A stretch of 64,000 nt of DNA from Eggerthia catenaformis OT 569 = DSM 20559 (GCF_000340375.1 NZ_KB446646.1:189958-253957); one strand, 5' to 3'; positions 1 through 9,010 are shown, counted from the stretch's first letter. A program made the numbers and translations. The notes: a model not told the origin generated them from the sequence alone.

Positions 1-351
1 GATAAGATCAGACCTGCAAGCATTACAGTACGTCTGTATGCAAATGATAAAGAAGTTGCCAATGTTGTTTTGGATAAAAACAATAATTGGACATACACAT
101 GGAAGGCTCTTGATAAATACGAGAATGGCAAGGAGATCAGGTATACGGTTACTGAGGACAAGGTCAAGGGCTATGAGACAACAATAGATGATAAAGACAC
201 AAAAAATATCATCATTAAAAACAGTCATAAACCGGAGAAACCAAAGAAGCCTGACACATCAGATCATTCAGACATTATGATGCAATTGATCATGATGATC
301 GGATCACTGCTTGGAATGGTTCTTATTGCAAGAAAGAAAATGAATGCTTAG
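1..351 (+). CDS. Cna-B-type surface protein, C-terminal fragment
   Basis: The reading frame is open from base 1, so only the C-terminal 116 residues of a longer wall-anchored protein are visible. The visible part reads as the end of a Cna B-type beta-sandwich repeat: ITVRLYANDKEV, then NWTYTWKAL, then YTVTEDKVKGYETTI. These domains form stalks in Gram-positive adhesins and pilins. A Lys/Pro-rich wall-spanning stretch follows, then PDTSDHSD, about 20 hydrophobic residues and a short basic tail (ARKKMNA). That is sortase-signal architecture, but LPXTG is replaced by DTSDHS. A TTG at 70 could be read as a start, but it lies inside the domain and is not used here. The anchor resembles three others in this window. 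The adhesin role is inferred from the family. Confidence 0.85.
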   Translation, partial: DKIRPASITVRLYANDKEVANVVLDKNNNWTYTWKALDKYENGKEIRYTVTEDKVKGYETTIDDKDTKNIIIKNSHKPEKPKKPDTSDHSDIMMQLIMMIGSLLGMVLIARKKMNA

Positions 352-359
352 CATTATTA

Positions 360-393
360 AAAGGATTACATATCAAGAAATGTAATCCTTTTC
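360..393 (+). terminator. Rho-independent terminator after the Cna-B protein
   Basis: Arms AAGGATTACA and TGTAATCCTT flank a 10-base loop and run into TTTTC. It lies nine bases after the stop codon. Confidence 0.85.
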
Positions 394-532
394 TATTTAA
401 TAAAATAATATAGTTAGACTTAATAAGATTAAAAATGTAGTAATAAAGTCATAAAATAAGAAAATGTATTGTTAAAATAAGTTATTTATGATACCTGACT
501 TTTGAATCTAACATTCAAACATAGTGATAGTT

Positions 533-577
533 AAAAAAGGAAATTGGAAATCAGGATCGTTTTCCAGTTTCTTTTTT
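533..577 (+). terminator. Terminator-like hairpin in a gene-poor stretch
   Basis: GAAATTGGAAA pairs, with one G-U, with TTTTCCAGTTTC and is followed by a T run. No gene on the plus strand ends here, so it may be left from a lost gene. The rest of 394-698 holds no convincing gene. Confidence 0.45.
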
Positions 578-740
578 AAATTTTATAATTGAATATTTGC
601 TTGATCTGTCGTTCAGTCAGATAGTAATTGGTTAACGGTAAATGTGTTAAGACTTCCAAATCTTTGATAAACTCGCTTGATGATGTGATGTTAATAAAAT
701 GAATAAAACCATTAACAATCTTGACAGATGGACATTTTCT
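576..740 (-). pseudogene. Possible C-terminal remnant of an unknown gene
   Basis: On the minus strand 54 codons are open between two stops with no start codon. The C-terminal residues look like ordinary protein (LEVLTHLPLTNYYLTERQ). Upstream, up to about 830, other minus-strand frames keep protein-like pieces broken by stops. This fits a decayed gene whose 3' end survives. The protein could not be recognised, and chance is not excluded. Confidence 0.25.
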
Positions 741-1073
741 TTAAATTGCTCTTATTTTGCTGCAAAAGTATGGAATTCTGTAGCAAAGACTCAATTGTCA
801 TGCAGTTCATCATATGCATCTATGCCACTGCCTCAGGTCTTAGCTCAATCTATAAAGAAAAATCTTACATATTATACAACTAATAGAAAGATTGAATCTA
901 ATGGAAGAGATTATTTATATTATCATACTTCTTCTCATAAAACTCAGTGTAAATATCCTAAATTTAATATTCTGAATCCACTAACTAAAAGTAAGTTTAT
1001 AGAGAAAGATAATATAAACATTACTGAAAGAAGATATACAACAAGTTTTCCTAGAGATTTTGAGGTAAACTAA
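699..1073 (+). CDS. Doubtful hypothetical protein
   Basis: An open frame of 124 residues. No ribosome binding site of normal strength precedes the ATG. The first half overlaps the probable minus-strand remnant and has an odd composition (clusters of Cys and Ser), so it may be an antisense shadow. The second half, from about residue 55, is more ordinary, and the stop lies one base before the ATG of the next gene, as in a coupled pair. No family is recognised. It could be a chimera of a decayed gene end and a real downstream coding part. Confidence 0.25.
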   Translation: MNKTINNLDRWTFSLNCSYFAAKVWNSVAKTQLSCSSSYASMPLPQVLAQSIKKNLTYYTTNRKIESNGRDYLYYHTSSHKTQCKYPKFNILNPLTKSKFIEKDNINITERRYTTSFPRDFEVN

Positions 1074-1074
1074 T

Positions 1075-1320
1075 ATGCTAGGAGTATTCTTTATATTATT
1101 ACCTATTATTATTTTATCTGTTGCCCTTATAAAGAGATTAGAATTAAAATACTGGTTAGGTCTTTATATTATTTATACAACAGCTTTTATTTATTTTACT
1201 ATGATTAATCCTATTATAACTGATGGATTTTTTGGATTGATTATAATGTTTATATTCCTTGTTTGTATATCATTGAATCTATTTATTTATATTGGAAGAA
1301 GAAAGATTAATAAACAATAA
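1075..1320 (+). CDS. Small hydrophobic membrane protein
   Basis: An 81-residue protein made almost entirely of hydrophobic residues, with about three membrane-spanning segments and a basic C-terminal end (YIGRRKINKQ). The start is supported by GAGG about ten bases upstream, lying inside the end of the preceding frame. A strong palindromic terminator follows at once, so this is the last gene of its unit. No family is recognised. A small immunity-type or accessory membrane protein is possible, but nothing nearby shows a partner. Confidence 0.6.
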   Translation: MLGVFFILLPIIILSVALIKRLELKYWLGLYIIYTTAFIYFTMINPIITDGFFGLIIMFIFLVCISLNLFIYIGRRKINKQ

Positions 1321-1345
1321 AAGTAGCATCTAGATGCTACTTTTC
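1319..1345 (+). terminator. Bidirectional terminator between convergent genes
   Basis: AAAAGTAGCATC and GATGCTACTTTT form a perfect 12-bp stem around TA. It serves the small membrane gene on the plus strand and the flavoprotein gene on the minus strand, whose stop codon lies inside it. Confidence 0.85.
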
Positions 1346-1801
1346 ATGTACTGTTTTTCCTGTTATATGTTCGATAGTGAACTCAAGCATTTGTACACGA
1401 GGACCGGCTTTTTTTATTTCTTCTTCTACTTCTTCTTGAGAAGGGTAGTACTTTAATCCCAATTCTTTTAATTGATCTATCCCATCAACAATATTAATAT
1501 GACCGAAGGCAATAACACTTTTAACATAATATGACCAGTCACCATCTCTCTGTTCTCCTTGATTATAGAAGGTAAAACAGGCTTTATTATTTATTTTAAT
1601 AGAGTCTATTTTATGACCTTCTTTAGCTCCATGAAAATAAATTTTATTTGTATTCTTATTATAATAGAAATCTAAAGGGATACCATAAGGATAACCATTT
1701 TCACCAATAATTGAAAGTACGCCTCTTTTTTCTGACTGAAGAAGTTCCAATACTTCCTGATCAGATAATTTCTGTTTACTTCTTCTTAGTTTTCTAAACA
1801 T
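1337..1801 (-). CDS. Pyridoxamine 5'-phosphate oxidase-like flavoprotein, NimA type
   Basis: A 154-residue split-barrel FMN-binding protein. The segments GYPYGIPLDFYY and KIYFHGAKEGHKID are typical of the NimA/PNPOx-like family, whose members reduce small substrates; some reduce nitroimidazoles to harmless amines. The fold binds FMN as a dimer. The ATG at 1801 is preferred over a GTG 12 bases upstream because AGTGAGG sits at proper spacing before the ATG. The upstream lactonase-like gene ends nine bases before, so the two form an operon. The real substrate is unknown, and drug resistance should not be assumed from the fold. Confidence 0.85.
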   Translation of the reverse strand: MFRKLRRSKQKLSDQEVLELLQSEKRGVLSIIGENGYPYGIPLDFYYNKNTNKIYFHGAKEGHKIDSIKINNKACFTFYNQGEQRDGDWSYYVKSVIAFGHINIVDGIDQLKELGLKYYPSQEEVEEEIKKAGPRVQMLEFTIEHITGKTVHEK

Positions 1802-1809
1802 AATATACC

Positions 1810-2841
1810 TCACTGATTAAAACATATACATACAGGTGAAGGACAATCGATTTCTTTATCTGTAAGTAATAGTTTTTCATTTTCTTCATCAAGACTCATA
1901 ACTTGTAATTTATTATCATTTTGAGCACCGATAATTAGATATTTATCATCTAATATATTAAAGTCTCTAGGTTCCTTACCGGTATGAACCATATAAAGTA
2001 AAGCCAGCTTACCTGATTTTTTATTGACACGATACATTGCAATACTGTCATGACCTCTATTAGAAACAAAGAGATGTTCACCGCTTTGTGTTAATCTGAT
2101 AGCTGAAGCAGCAGAAAACCCTTTAAAATGATGAGGGATAGTACTTATATCCTGAATTAACTGGAATCTTTCATGAGAGTATTTAAAGACCATAATACTA
2201 TTTGCGATTTCATTAACTAAATAAGCAAAACACCCATCCCAAGAAAAGATCATATGACGAGGTCCGCTACCTGGAGTAATATTTAAAGTATGTTCCGTAT
2301 TTTCTTTAAGTATTCCCTGATCATAATTATAAAGAACAACTTTATCAGCACCTAAATCAACCGCATATAAATATTTATGATCAGGAGTAAAGCCGACATT
2401 ATGAACATGAGGACCGGTCTGTCTTTTTAATAAGTCGGGACCTAATCCTTTATGTCTGACTGCTCCTATTTTATGATCTATAATCGCATTATTCACTTTA
2501 TAAGAAGCTGTTGCACCAACATGATAGTTAGCAGCAAAGATATATTCTTTATCTTTACTGATACATAAATGAGTATAGCTTCTGCCGCTGGATGAATAAT
2601 TATTATTAAGAATCAGTTGATCTTCATGAATTGTAAAAGAACCAAGCCCTCCTCCATCATTAGCACTGCTTGAATTTTTATAAGATACATATAAATGATT
2701 AGAGTCAGTAATAAGGTAGGAAGGATAATCCGGTGTTTTAATATGATTCTTAAAAGATAATGTCATTGTATCTTTATTAATATCATAGATATAAATACCC
2801 TTACTATCTCCTTTACCATAGCTTGCAGCATAAAATAACAT
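1810..2841 (-). CDS. Lactonase-family beta-propeller protein (6-phosphogluconolactonase-like)
   Basis: A 343-residue protein of the lactonase family, a seven-bladed beta-propeller that in some bacteria acts as 6-phosphogluconolactonase in the oxidative pentose phosphate route. Blade-like repeats recur through the chain, for example PHVHNVGFTPDHKYLYAVDL, PRHMIFSWDGCFAYLVNE and HLFVSNRGHDSIAMYR. Length and order fit the family. There is no signal peptide, so it is cytoplasmic. AGAGAGGTG precedes the ATG. No other gene of the oxidative pentose phosphate route lies nearby, so the 6-phosphogluconolactonase role is tentative. It is co-transcribed with the NimA-like flavoprotein. Confidence 0.85.
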   Translation of the reverse strand: MLFYAASYGKGDSKGIYIYDINKDTMTLSFKNHIKTPDYPSYLITDSNHLYVSYKNSSSANDGGGLGSFTIHEDQLILNNNYSSSGRSYTHLCISKDKEYIFAANYHVGATASYKVNNAIIDHKIGAVRHKGLGPDLLKRQTGPHVHNVGFTPDHKYLYAVDLGADKVVLYNYDQGILKENTEHTLNITPGSGPRHMIFSWDGCFAYLVNEIANSIMVFKYSHERFQLIQDISTIPHHFKGFSAASAIRLTQSGEHLFVSNRGHDSIAMYRVNKKSGKLALLYMVHTGKEPRDFNILDDKYLIIGAQNDNKLQVMSLDEENEKLLLTDKEIDCPSPVCICFNQ

Positions 2842-2942
2842 ATATATAACACCTCTCTTTATTATAATATTATCATAAATAGAAAGACAAAACTATGATG
2901 AGAATAAAAAGATTGTTTAATAAATAATAATAAAAATATTAA

Positions 2943-2971
2943 TTTACTATTGAATACAATTCTACTATAAT
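2943..2971 (+). promoter_or_regulatory. Sigma-A type promoter for the Lrp regulator gene
   Basis: TTTACT and TATAAT are separated by 17 bases. AGGGGG follows at 2983 and the ATG at 2996. Confidence 0.7.
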
Positions 2972-2995
2972 GAAGGCAATCAAGGGGGATAATAT

Positions 2996-3487
2996 ATGGA
3001 AGATAAACTTTTGCTGACTGTTATGCAGAAAAATGCACGTATAAAAATGACAGATTTAGCAGCAGTTCTTGATGAGCCTAAAGATAAAGTAATAGATAGA
3101 CTTACTGAATTAGAGAAGGAAAAAGTTATTTGCGGATATCATACAGTCATTAACTGGGATAAAACAAATACTGATATTGTGACAGCTTTAATTGAGATTA
3201 AAGCGGTACCGGAAAGAGAATTTGGATATGAACGTATTGCTTCACGTATTTATAAATATGAAGAGGTAGAAACAATGTATTTATTATCCGGAAAGTATGA
3301 TTTTGTATGTATTGTAAAAGGTCATACAATGCAGGAAGTAGCACATTTCGTAGCATCTAAACTTGCTCCTATTTCAGGAGTAACTGCAACTGCAACCACT
3401 TTTGTATTAAAGTCTTATAAGAATAATGGGGCGGTATTAGTAGAAGATGAAGATGGGGTATCTTCACGTCTGGTGGTGACTCCTTAA
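2996..3487 (+). CDS. Lrp/AsnC family regulator, AlaR-like
   Basis: A 163-residue Lrp/AsnC regulator: an N-terminal winged helix-turn-helix (residues about 1-55, with MTDLAAVLDEPKDKVIDRL) and a C-terminal RAM domain for ligand binding and oligomerisation (residues about 65-145). The aminotransferase gene starts two bases after the stop codon. The same pair, an Lrp regulator directly before a class I aminotransferase, exists in Bacillus subtilis as alaR-alaT, where it serves alanine synthesis. That makes local control by an amino acid, perhaps alanine, the likely role, but the effector is not visible in the sequence. Confidence 0.85.
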   Translation: MEDKLLLTVMQKNARIKMTDLAAVLDEPKDKVIDRLTELEKEKVICGYHTVINWDKTNTDIVTALIEIKAVPEREFGYERIASRIYKYEEVETMYLLSGKYDFVCIVKGHTMQEVAHFVASKLAPISGVTATATTFVLKSYKNNGAVLVEDEDGVSSRLVVTP

Positions 3488-3488
3488 T

Positions 3489-4667
3489 ATGGACTTGAAT
3501 AAAGCAATTAGTGATAGAGCACGTACTATTAAGCCTTCCGGTATTAGAAAGTTCTTTGATCTTGCCAGTCAAATGGAAGGGGTTGTTTCTTTAGGTGTAG
3601 GAGAACCGGATTTTACAACACCATGGAAAATAAGAGAAGCAGCTATTTATTCTATTGAAAAAGGAAAAACATTCTATACAGCTAATAGAGGATTAATAGA
3701 GCTAAGAGAAGAAATAAGTAAATATTATAATAATAAGTTTAATGCTTATTATAATCCGAATTCAGAAGTTATTGTAACAGTTGGAGGATCAGAAGGAATT
3801 GATATAGCTGTCAGAGCATTATTAAATCCGGGAGAAGAAATGATTATCTTAGATCCGGGATATGTTGCTTATGAACCGTCAGTTATTTTATCGGGAGGTC
3901 AATCAGTAAGAATTCATTTAGAAGAAAAAGATGAATTTAAATTGACTCCTGAAAAGCTAAAAGCAGCTATTACACCAAATACAAAACTCATGCTTATTAA
4001 TTTTCCATCTAATCCAACAGGCGGATTTATGACAAGAGAAGATTATAAGAAGCTTGTGCCTATTATTAAAGAATCCGGAATAATTGTGATTAGTGATGAA
4101 ATATATGCTGAATTAAGCTATGAACATGAATTCTGTTCATTAGCTTCATTTCCTGAAATTAAAGATCAGGTTATTGTGGTTAGCGGATTCTCTAAAGCAT
4201 TCGCAATGACAGGGTGGAGACTGGGATATCTTTTATCTAATTCTATACTTTCATCGGCTATGGTTAAAATACATCAGTATATTATGATGTCAGCACCAAC
4301 AGCAGCACAATATGGAGCATTAGAGGGATTAAAATATTGTGATGATGAGGTAGAAGAAATGAGAAATGCTTATATGGCAAGAAGAAACTATCTTGTTAAA
4401 GAGTTTAATGATATGGGACTTCACACCTTTAAGCCACAAGGAGCATTTTATGTATTTCCATCTATTGAGTCTACAGGATTAACATCAGAACGCTTCTGTG
4501 AAGCATTGCTTAAAGATCAGAAGGTAGCCTGTGTACCGGGTAATGCTTTTGGTGACAGTGGGGAAGGCTTTATCAGAGTTTCTTATGCTTATTCATTAGA
4601 GGAATTAAAGATAGCTGTAGAAAAGATTAAGATCTTCTTAGATAAATTAAAGAATAAAGATATTTAA
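3489..4667 (+). CDS. Class I/II pyridoxal-phosphate aminotransferase, AlaT-like
   Basis: A 392-residue fold-type I aminotransferase. The PLP-binding lysine is in SGFSKAFAMTGWRLGY, the substrate-binding region in GVGEPDFTTP, and NFPSNPTGG and SDEIYAELSY carry the usual Asn and the Asp/Tyr that hold the cofactor. The likely reaction is transfer of an amino group between glutamate and a 2-oxo acid such as pyruvate. Because it follows an Lrp-type regulator with almost no gap, an alanine aminotransferase like B. subtilis AlaT is the best specific guess. Aspartate, aromatic or acetyl-diaminopimelate aminotransferase cannot be excluded by eye. Confidence 0.9.
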   Translation: MDLNKAISDRARTIKPSGIRKFFDLASQMEGVVSLGVGEPDFTTPWKIREAAIYSIEKGKTFYTANRGLIELREEISKYYNNKFNAYYNPNSEVIVTVGGSEGIDIAVRALLNPGEEMIILDPGYVAYEPSVILSGGQSVRIHLEEKDEFKLTPEKLKAAITPNTKLMLINFPSNPTGGFMTREDYKKLVPIIKESGIIVISDEIYAELSYEHEFCSLASFPEIKDQVIVVSGFSKAFAMTGWRLGYLLSNSILSSAMVKIHQYIMMSAPTAAQYGALEGLKYCDDEVEEMRNAYMARRNYLVKEFNDMGLHTFKPQGAFYVFPSIESTGLTSERFCEALLKDQKVACVPGNAFGDSGEGFIRVSYAYSLEELKIAVEKIKIFLDKLKNKDI

Positions 4668-4669
4668 TA

Positions 4670-4699
4670 TTAAAAGGGAATCAAATGATTCCCTTTTAA
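4670..4699 (+). terminator. Bidirectional terminator between convergent genes
   Basis: TTAAAAGGGAATCA and TGATTCCCTTTTAA form a perfect 14-bp stem. It overlaps the stop codon of the minus-strand lipoprotein gene. Confidence 0.85.
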
Positions 4700-6534
4700 T
4701 GTATAGTAAATTGACCCTCTAAGATATTATATGATGTAATTGGTTCCTCCTGATCATGTTCATCATCTTCATACATAAAATCATAATTTATTTTAACCTG
4801 ATAATAGTATGTTCCTTTACTAAGATTAGTTACATGTGCAGATATTTTATCTTTAGTATAATAGGATGTTCTATCTTTTTCTTTCCATGTAAATGACTTA
4901 TATTTCTTTATTTCCTCTATGATATTCGTTTCTAAAGAAAATGATAATATCTTAGCATCTTTCATATTCTTATTTTTAGAATAGTAGAATATATATTGAT
5001 AGTATTCAAAGAAACTATGAGGAATATTGAAGACAGTGACATTTAAAGATTTATTAGAAGTTACTCTAATATCTGCCCATATTGCTTCTAAAGTTATATC
5101 TTCTGTTTCTTCCTCAAGTATTCTTAACGGTTCTTTGAGATGGTTTGCCTGTCTATTTGGCTGATACCATCCTACAAATAAACAGCCATCTTTTTTAGCT
5201 AGGGGCAAAGTGACTTTACTTCCCGATTTAAAGCTATTAATTTGTTTACCTATAATGCTTCCACCATTAAGATGATAAGTGATATGAAGATCTTTTCCTT
5301 TCTTTGTTTCACTTTTATTAATTCCGGGAAGAATTGTTTTTGTATATGTCATATTATTATTTTTCCATGTCACTTTACCATTGGTTGTCTCATATGTTTG
5401 TGATGTTCTATTAATAATCGCTTTTATTCGGCTATAATCATGATTTTTAGTATTATTATCATCTTCTACCTCTTCCGGAATATCATTAATGCTTGTGATA
5501 GGACTATCAATAATTAATTCTTCCAGCTTTTCATTTGTGGTTATAGGCATAACATATTTTGTAACAGACGGATCATAAAATTTTCCGGCAAACTCAAATT
5601 TTTTAATATTAGGAGGAAGACGTGATGGTATGACTTTTTCGACTTTAGGAATATAAAGATTTTCTATTTTCTTGCTTATGCATAATGAACCCATATGAAG
5701 CAGTTTAAGATTCTTTCCATAAATAATTCTTTTTAAATAGATATTACCAAATACACTATTTGCATATCTTCCCCAGCTTATTAAGCTGTCAGGCATAACC
5801 AATTTTTCAATAGTACTGAATCCAAAGCCAATAATTGAAGTAATACCTTCTTCAATCGTAAGAGATTTTAAATGCGCATATTTTCTTTTTTCTCCATCAT
5901 TTTCTAATTCTACAGTTTCTATATCTTTTATTTTAGATGCATCAATAGCACCTACTTTTCCTTTACCTCTTAATCTGGCATGTTTATTCTTATCAACAAG
6001 AAGTGTTACAGTATCTGATATTTTATAAGTCTTATCGGCTTTAAAACTATCATTATGAGCAATAGTAAGACTTCCCTTTCCAAAAGCATAGTCAGTACTC
6101 TTTCTGGATGCATCATTATCTGCATATCTTATCTCATAATAGTATGTTCCGCTTTCTAAGTCCTCGATAGTTAATTTCATATAATCTTTAGTATAATCTT
6201 TGATTAAATGCTGTTTATATTCAGTAAAAGGAAGTGTTACAGAAGTCATAAAAAGATAAGCATATTGATAATCTTTCATATCCTTATTCTTAGAATAAAG
6301 AAACTTATATCCTAAATGATGTTCTGTATTATTTTTAATAGTAAGATTAATATCTTTATGAGAAGATATATTAATCTTTTCTGTTAGTTTCTTGCCATTG
6401 TTATTATCTTTTGAAGGTAAAGTATCTTCTCCTTTAAGATATCCTGCATGGATAGCTTTCCATTTATTATTATCAGATTTATGGCATCCGACTATAATAA
6501 GAGATAATGATATGATTATCAGTAGTTTTTTCAT
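4696..6534 (-). CDS. Surface lipoprotein with leucine-rich-like and InlB B-repeat-like regions
   Basis: A 612-residue lipoprotein. A short signal peptide ends in a lipobox (IIVGC, Cys17). Residues about 180-330 resemble BspA-type leucine-rich repeats (SLTIEEGITSIIGFG, EKLVMPDSLISWG). A Listeria-Bacteroides/InlB B-repeat follows at about 417-490 (ITYHLNGGSIIG ... FVGWYQP ... LEAIWADI). Two regions share a pattern ending in GTYYYEIRYA and GTYYYQVKIN, which suggests a duplicated outer domain. AAGGAGG supports the start. It is probably tethered to the outer membrane leaflet and may take part in adhesion, by analogy only. No operon partner is clear. Confidence 0.8.
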   Translation of the reverse strand: MKKLLIIISLSLIIVGCHKSDNNKWKAIHAGYLKGEDTLPSKDNNNGKKLTEKINISSHKDINLTIKNNTEHHLGYKFLYSKNKDMKDYQYAYLFMTSVTLPFTEYKQHLIKDYTKDYMKLTIEDLESGTYYYEIRYADNDASRKSTDYAFGKGSLTIAHNDSFKADKTYKISDTVTLLVDKNKHARLRGKGKVGAIDASKIKDIETVELENDGEKRKYAHLKSLTIEEGITSIIGFGFSTIEKLVMPDSLISWGRYANSVFGNIYLKRIIYGKNLKLLHMGSLCISKKIENLYIPKVEKVIPSRLPPNIKKFEFAGKFYDPSVTKYVMPITTNEKLEELIIDSPITSINDIPEEVEDDNNTKNHDYSRIKAIINRTSQTYETTNGKVTWKNNNMTYTKTILPGINKSETKKGKDLHITYHLNGGSIIGKQINSFKSGSKVTLPLAKKDGCLFVGWYQPNRQANHLKEPLRILEEETEDITLEAIWADIRVTSNKSLNVTVFNIPHSFFEYYQYIFYYSKNKNMKDAKILSFSLETNIIEEIKKYKSFTWKEKDRTSYYTKDKISAHVTNLSKGTYYYQVKINYDFMYEDDEHDQEEPITSYNILEGQFTIH

Positions 6535-6553
6535 GATTAGCCTCCTTCATTCT

Positions 6554-6781
6554 TTACTTTAAAGCTCTCTTATCTAATCTGCATAAATATTGCTGATTTT
6601 TTAATCCTGAGCAAGGAACTAATAGAATTTTTATAAAATTACCGCTTTGTGGTATGCGGACTGCCTCCATTTCCATTTCTCCTGAGAAAATCGCATTGCG
6701 TAAAACATGAATATCTGCTTTGAAGCTTCCATTACTTGTATATCTTTTTACCCCTAATCTGTGTGCGGCAGTCATTACCAT
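6554..6781 (-). CDS. Uncertain ORF, probably a disrupted gene
   Basis: An open frame of 75 residues directly upstream of the lipoprotein gene. It has no ribosome binding site of its own. In the same frame 105 bases upstream an ATG at 6886 has an excellent AGGAGAGGG site but reads only 15 codons before TAA, with a second stop before 6781. This looks like one gene broken by stop codons. The C-terminal residues (SGLKNQQYLCRLDKRALK) are protein-like but no family is recognised. It may be untranslated. Confidence 0.3.
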   Translation of the reverse strand: MVMTAAHRLGVKRYTSNGSFKADIHVLRNAIFSGEMEMEAVRIPQSGNFIKILLVPCSGLKNQQYLCRLDKRALK

Positions 6782-6967
6782 TTGAGTTGCTATTTAAGTC
6801 CGGCAAAAAACATGTTTTTTCTTTGTGATCAGATTAATTTAAAGCATTACTTTATTTGTATTATTTTTATTATTATAATTAACCATTTCAACCCTCTCCT
6901 TTCTATTATTATATATTTCTAATTGTATGATACTTAATTTCACTTTTATAATCAAGAAAGCATAAAA

Positions 6968-6995
6968 AAAGAAATTCAAATATTTGAATTTCTTT
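6968..6995 (-). terminator. Terminator of the flavin oxidoreductase gene
   Basis: AAAGAAATTCAAAT and its exact reverse complement lie nine bases after the minus-strand stop codon and run into a T run on that strand. The rest of 6782-7003 holds only the 15-codon frame described with the neighbouring ORF. Confidence 0.8.
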
Positions 6996-7003
6996 AAAAT
7001 ATA

Positions 7004-8935
7004 TTAATAGTCATACAATGAATCATTCATAACTCTAATTGCATGATAGCCTTCATGAACAGCATCCAGAATCTTTCTCGGCTTAATCGCATCTCCTGTG
7101 ATTGTTACGTCTGAGAAGTTTTCTTCTAAGAAACCTGTTAGTTCATTATTTGATTTAAAGCCTACAGCATTAATGACAGTATCACATGGAATTGTATATG
7201 TTTGATTATCTTTTATATAAGTAACACTCTTTGGTGTAATTTTTGTGACAGTTGCATTTGCGATACAATCAATATTTCTGGCTTTAATCATATCTCTTAG
7301 ATGCTGGTCATTATTTAAGCAGTGATTAGCAGCCAGTAAGATATCAGGAAGCATTTCTATTAGTGTGACATGATTGCCTTTACCGGCAATATCACAGGCT
7401 GATTCACTGCCTGCTAGACCGGCTCCAATCACAACAGTTTCTTTACCGGCTTTTACTTTATGAGTAAGATAGTCACTTGCTAAAATTGTATGTTCAATAC
7501 CTTTGATATGAGGAATAAATGGAGAAGCACCTGATGCTAAGATAACTTTATTATAGTTCCCTTTGATAGTCTTTGTTGTAGCTGTAGTATTCAATCTGAT
7601 ATCCACTCCCAATTTATAGCATTGTGTTTCCATATATTTAATAAGTTTAATAACATCTGCCTTAAAGTCCGGACCGCCGGCTGCCCATAATGTCCCACCT
7701 AAACGATTTTCTTTTTCCATTAACGTAACATCAAAACCTCTCCTTTTAGCAGTTATAGCCGCCTGCATACCGGCAGGACCGCCACCAATTACTAAGACTT
7801 TTTTATGAATCTTTTCTTTTGGCAGAGCATATTCTTTTTCGGCATAACATAATGGATTAACAGCACAATAATAATGCTTTCCTGAGAAGCCTGAAAGCAG
7901 GCATTCATTACAGCCAATACAAGGTCGAATATCTTCTGTGTGTCCGCTTTGCATCTTTTTAGGCCAATATGGATCTGCCAACATTTCATGGGCTAAGCCT
8001 AAATAATCTAGAGTATTATCAGCAATAACTTTTTTAGCAAGATCCGGATTAAAGAGTTTTCCATCTCCTAATACAGGAATAGAAACAGTCTCTTTGATAG
8101 TTTTTTGAACATCTAATTTAAATCCTTCTTTTGAATAAATAGTAGTAATAGCCTGATACCATTCTTCATAACATCCGGTATCAACATGTAAAGCAGTAAC
8201 ACCTGCTTTTTCCAATATTTTGGCCATTTCAATACCTTCATCAATCGTTCTAAAACCTTCAACTCTATGAACAGGAGTAAACTTAACCAGAATAGGAAAA
8301 TCTTTTGGAGTATTCTTTTTAATGGCTTCAATACATTCTAATGTAAAACGCATTCTATTTTCTAAAGAACCGCCATATTCGTCAGTTCTATTATTCCATT
8401 GAAGACTATGAAACTGATCTAATAAGTATCCGCCATAAGCATGAAGTTCAACAGCATCAGCACCGGCATTAATTGCAAGTGATGCTGAATAACCGATTCT
8501 TCCTACAAGATATTGAATATCTTCTACAGAGAATGGCTTACAGATTAAATCTTTGAACCAGAATGATGGAACAGAACCGGCACTGTATGGAGGTGTAAAA
8601 GGATCAGTAAATTGTTGTCTTCCTAATCCCGGTGATAACTGTACACATACTTTAGCCCCATAATGATGGCATCTGTCTATCAGCATATTCAATCTTTCAA
8701 CATGATGAAAATCAGATAATTCAGTACATGGACGAGGCTCATATTTTGAAGAAACAACATTTGCTCCGGTAATAATTAGACCGGCACCGCCTTTAGCTCT
8801 TTCTTCAAAATAATGAATACCATCAATACAGTAAGCACCGTCGGCTTCTCCGGTAGTACCCATTGGACTCATAAAAATACGATTTTTCAGTGTCATTGAC
8901 CCTAATTGAGTTTTGTCAAATAATGTGTTGGTCAT
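7004..8935 (-). CDS. NADH:flavin oxidoreductase, Old Yellow Enzyme / dienoyl-CoA reductase type
   Basis: A 643-residue three-part enzyme. Residues about 1-340 form the FMN-binding TIM barrel (LKNRIFMSPMG, NNRTDEYGGSLENRMRF). A 4Fe-4S binding stretch follows (CIGCNECL ... YYCAVNP). The C-terminal half is an FAD/NAD(P)-binding domain with two dinucleotide motifs (VLVIGGGPAGMQAA, TVVIGAGLAGSESA). The length and order match FadH, BaiCD/BaiH and related enoate reductases. In the barrel the usual HAAHGYL reads HAYGGYL, so one substrate-region His is absent. It likely reduces a C=C bond of an unsaturated acid or ring compound. The substrate is unknown, and no bai genes are nearby. Confidence 0.88.
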   Translation of the reverse strand: MTNTLFDKTQLGSMTLKNRIFMSPMGTTGEADGAYCIDGIHYFEERAKGGAGLIITGANVVSSKYEPRPCTELSDFHHVERLNMLIDRCHHYGAKVCVQLSPGLGRQQFTDPFTPPYSAGSVPSFWFKDLICKPFSVEDIQYLVGRIGYSASLAINAGADAVELHAYGGYLLDQFHSLQWNNRTDEYGGSLENRMRFTLECIEAIKKNTPKDFPILVKFTPVHRVEGFRTIDEGIEMAKILEKAGVTALHVDTGCYEEWYQAITTIYSKEGFKLDVQKTIKETVSIPVLGDGKLFNPDLAKKVIADNTLDYLGLAHEMLADPYWPKKMQSGHTEDIRPCIGCNECLLSGFSGKHYYCAVNPLCYAEKEYALPKEKIHKKVLVIGGGPAGMQAAITAKRRGFDVTLMEKENRLGGTLWAAGGPDFKADVIKLIKYMETQCYKLGVDIRLNTTATTKTIKGNYNKVILASGASPFIPHIKGIEHTILASDYLTHKVKAGKETVVIGAGLAGSESACDIAGKGNHVTLIEMLPDILLAANHCLNNDQHLRDMIKARNIDCIANATVTKITPKSVTYIKDNQTYTIPCDTVINAVGFKSNNELTGFLEENFSDVTITGDAIKPRKILDAVHEGYHAIRVMNDSLYDY

Positions 8936-8981
8936 AATAATCTCTCCTTTACCATAGTTAATTTACACTTTACCTAAGTAA

Positions 8982-9010
8982 ATATTAGTACTGTATGAAA
9001 ACGTTGTCAA
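8982..9010 (-). promoter_or_regulatory. Promoter of the flavin oxidoreductase gene
   Basis: On the minus strand TTGACA and TAATAT are 17 bases apart. A small palindrome TTTAC-CTAA-GTAAA (8969-8982) touches the -10 element and could be an operator; its regulator is unknown. Confidence 0.65.

Noticed and set aside
7004-8935. Assignment as the bile-acid enzyme BaiCD or BaiH
   Set aside because: The architecture fits but no other bai genes are near and many enoate reductases share it.
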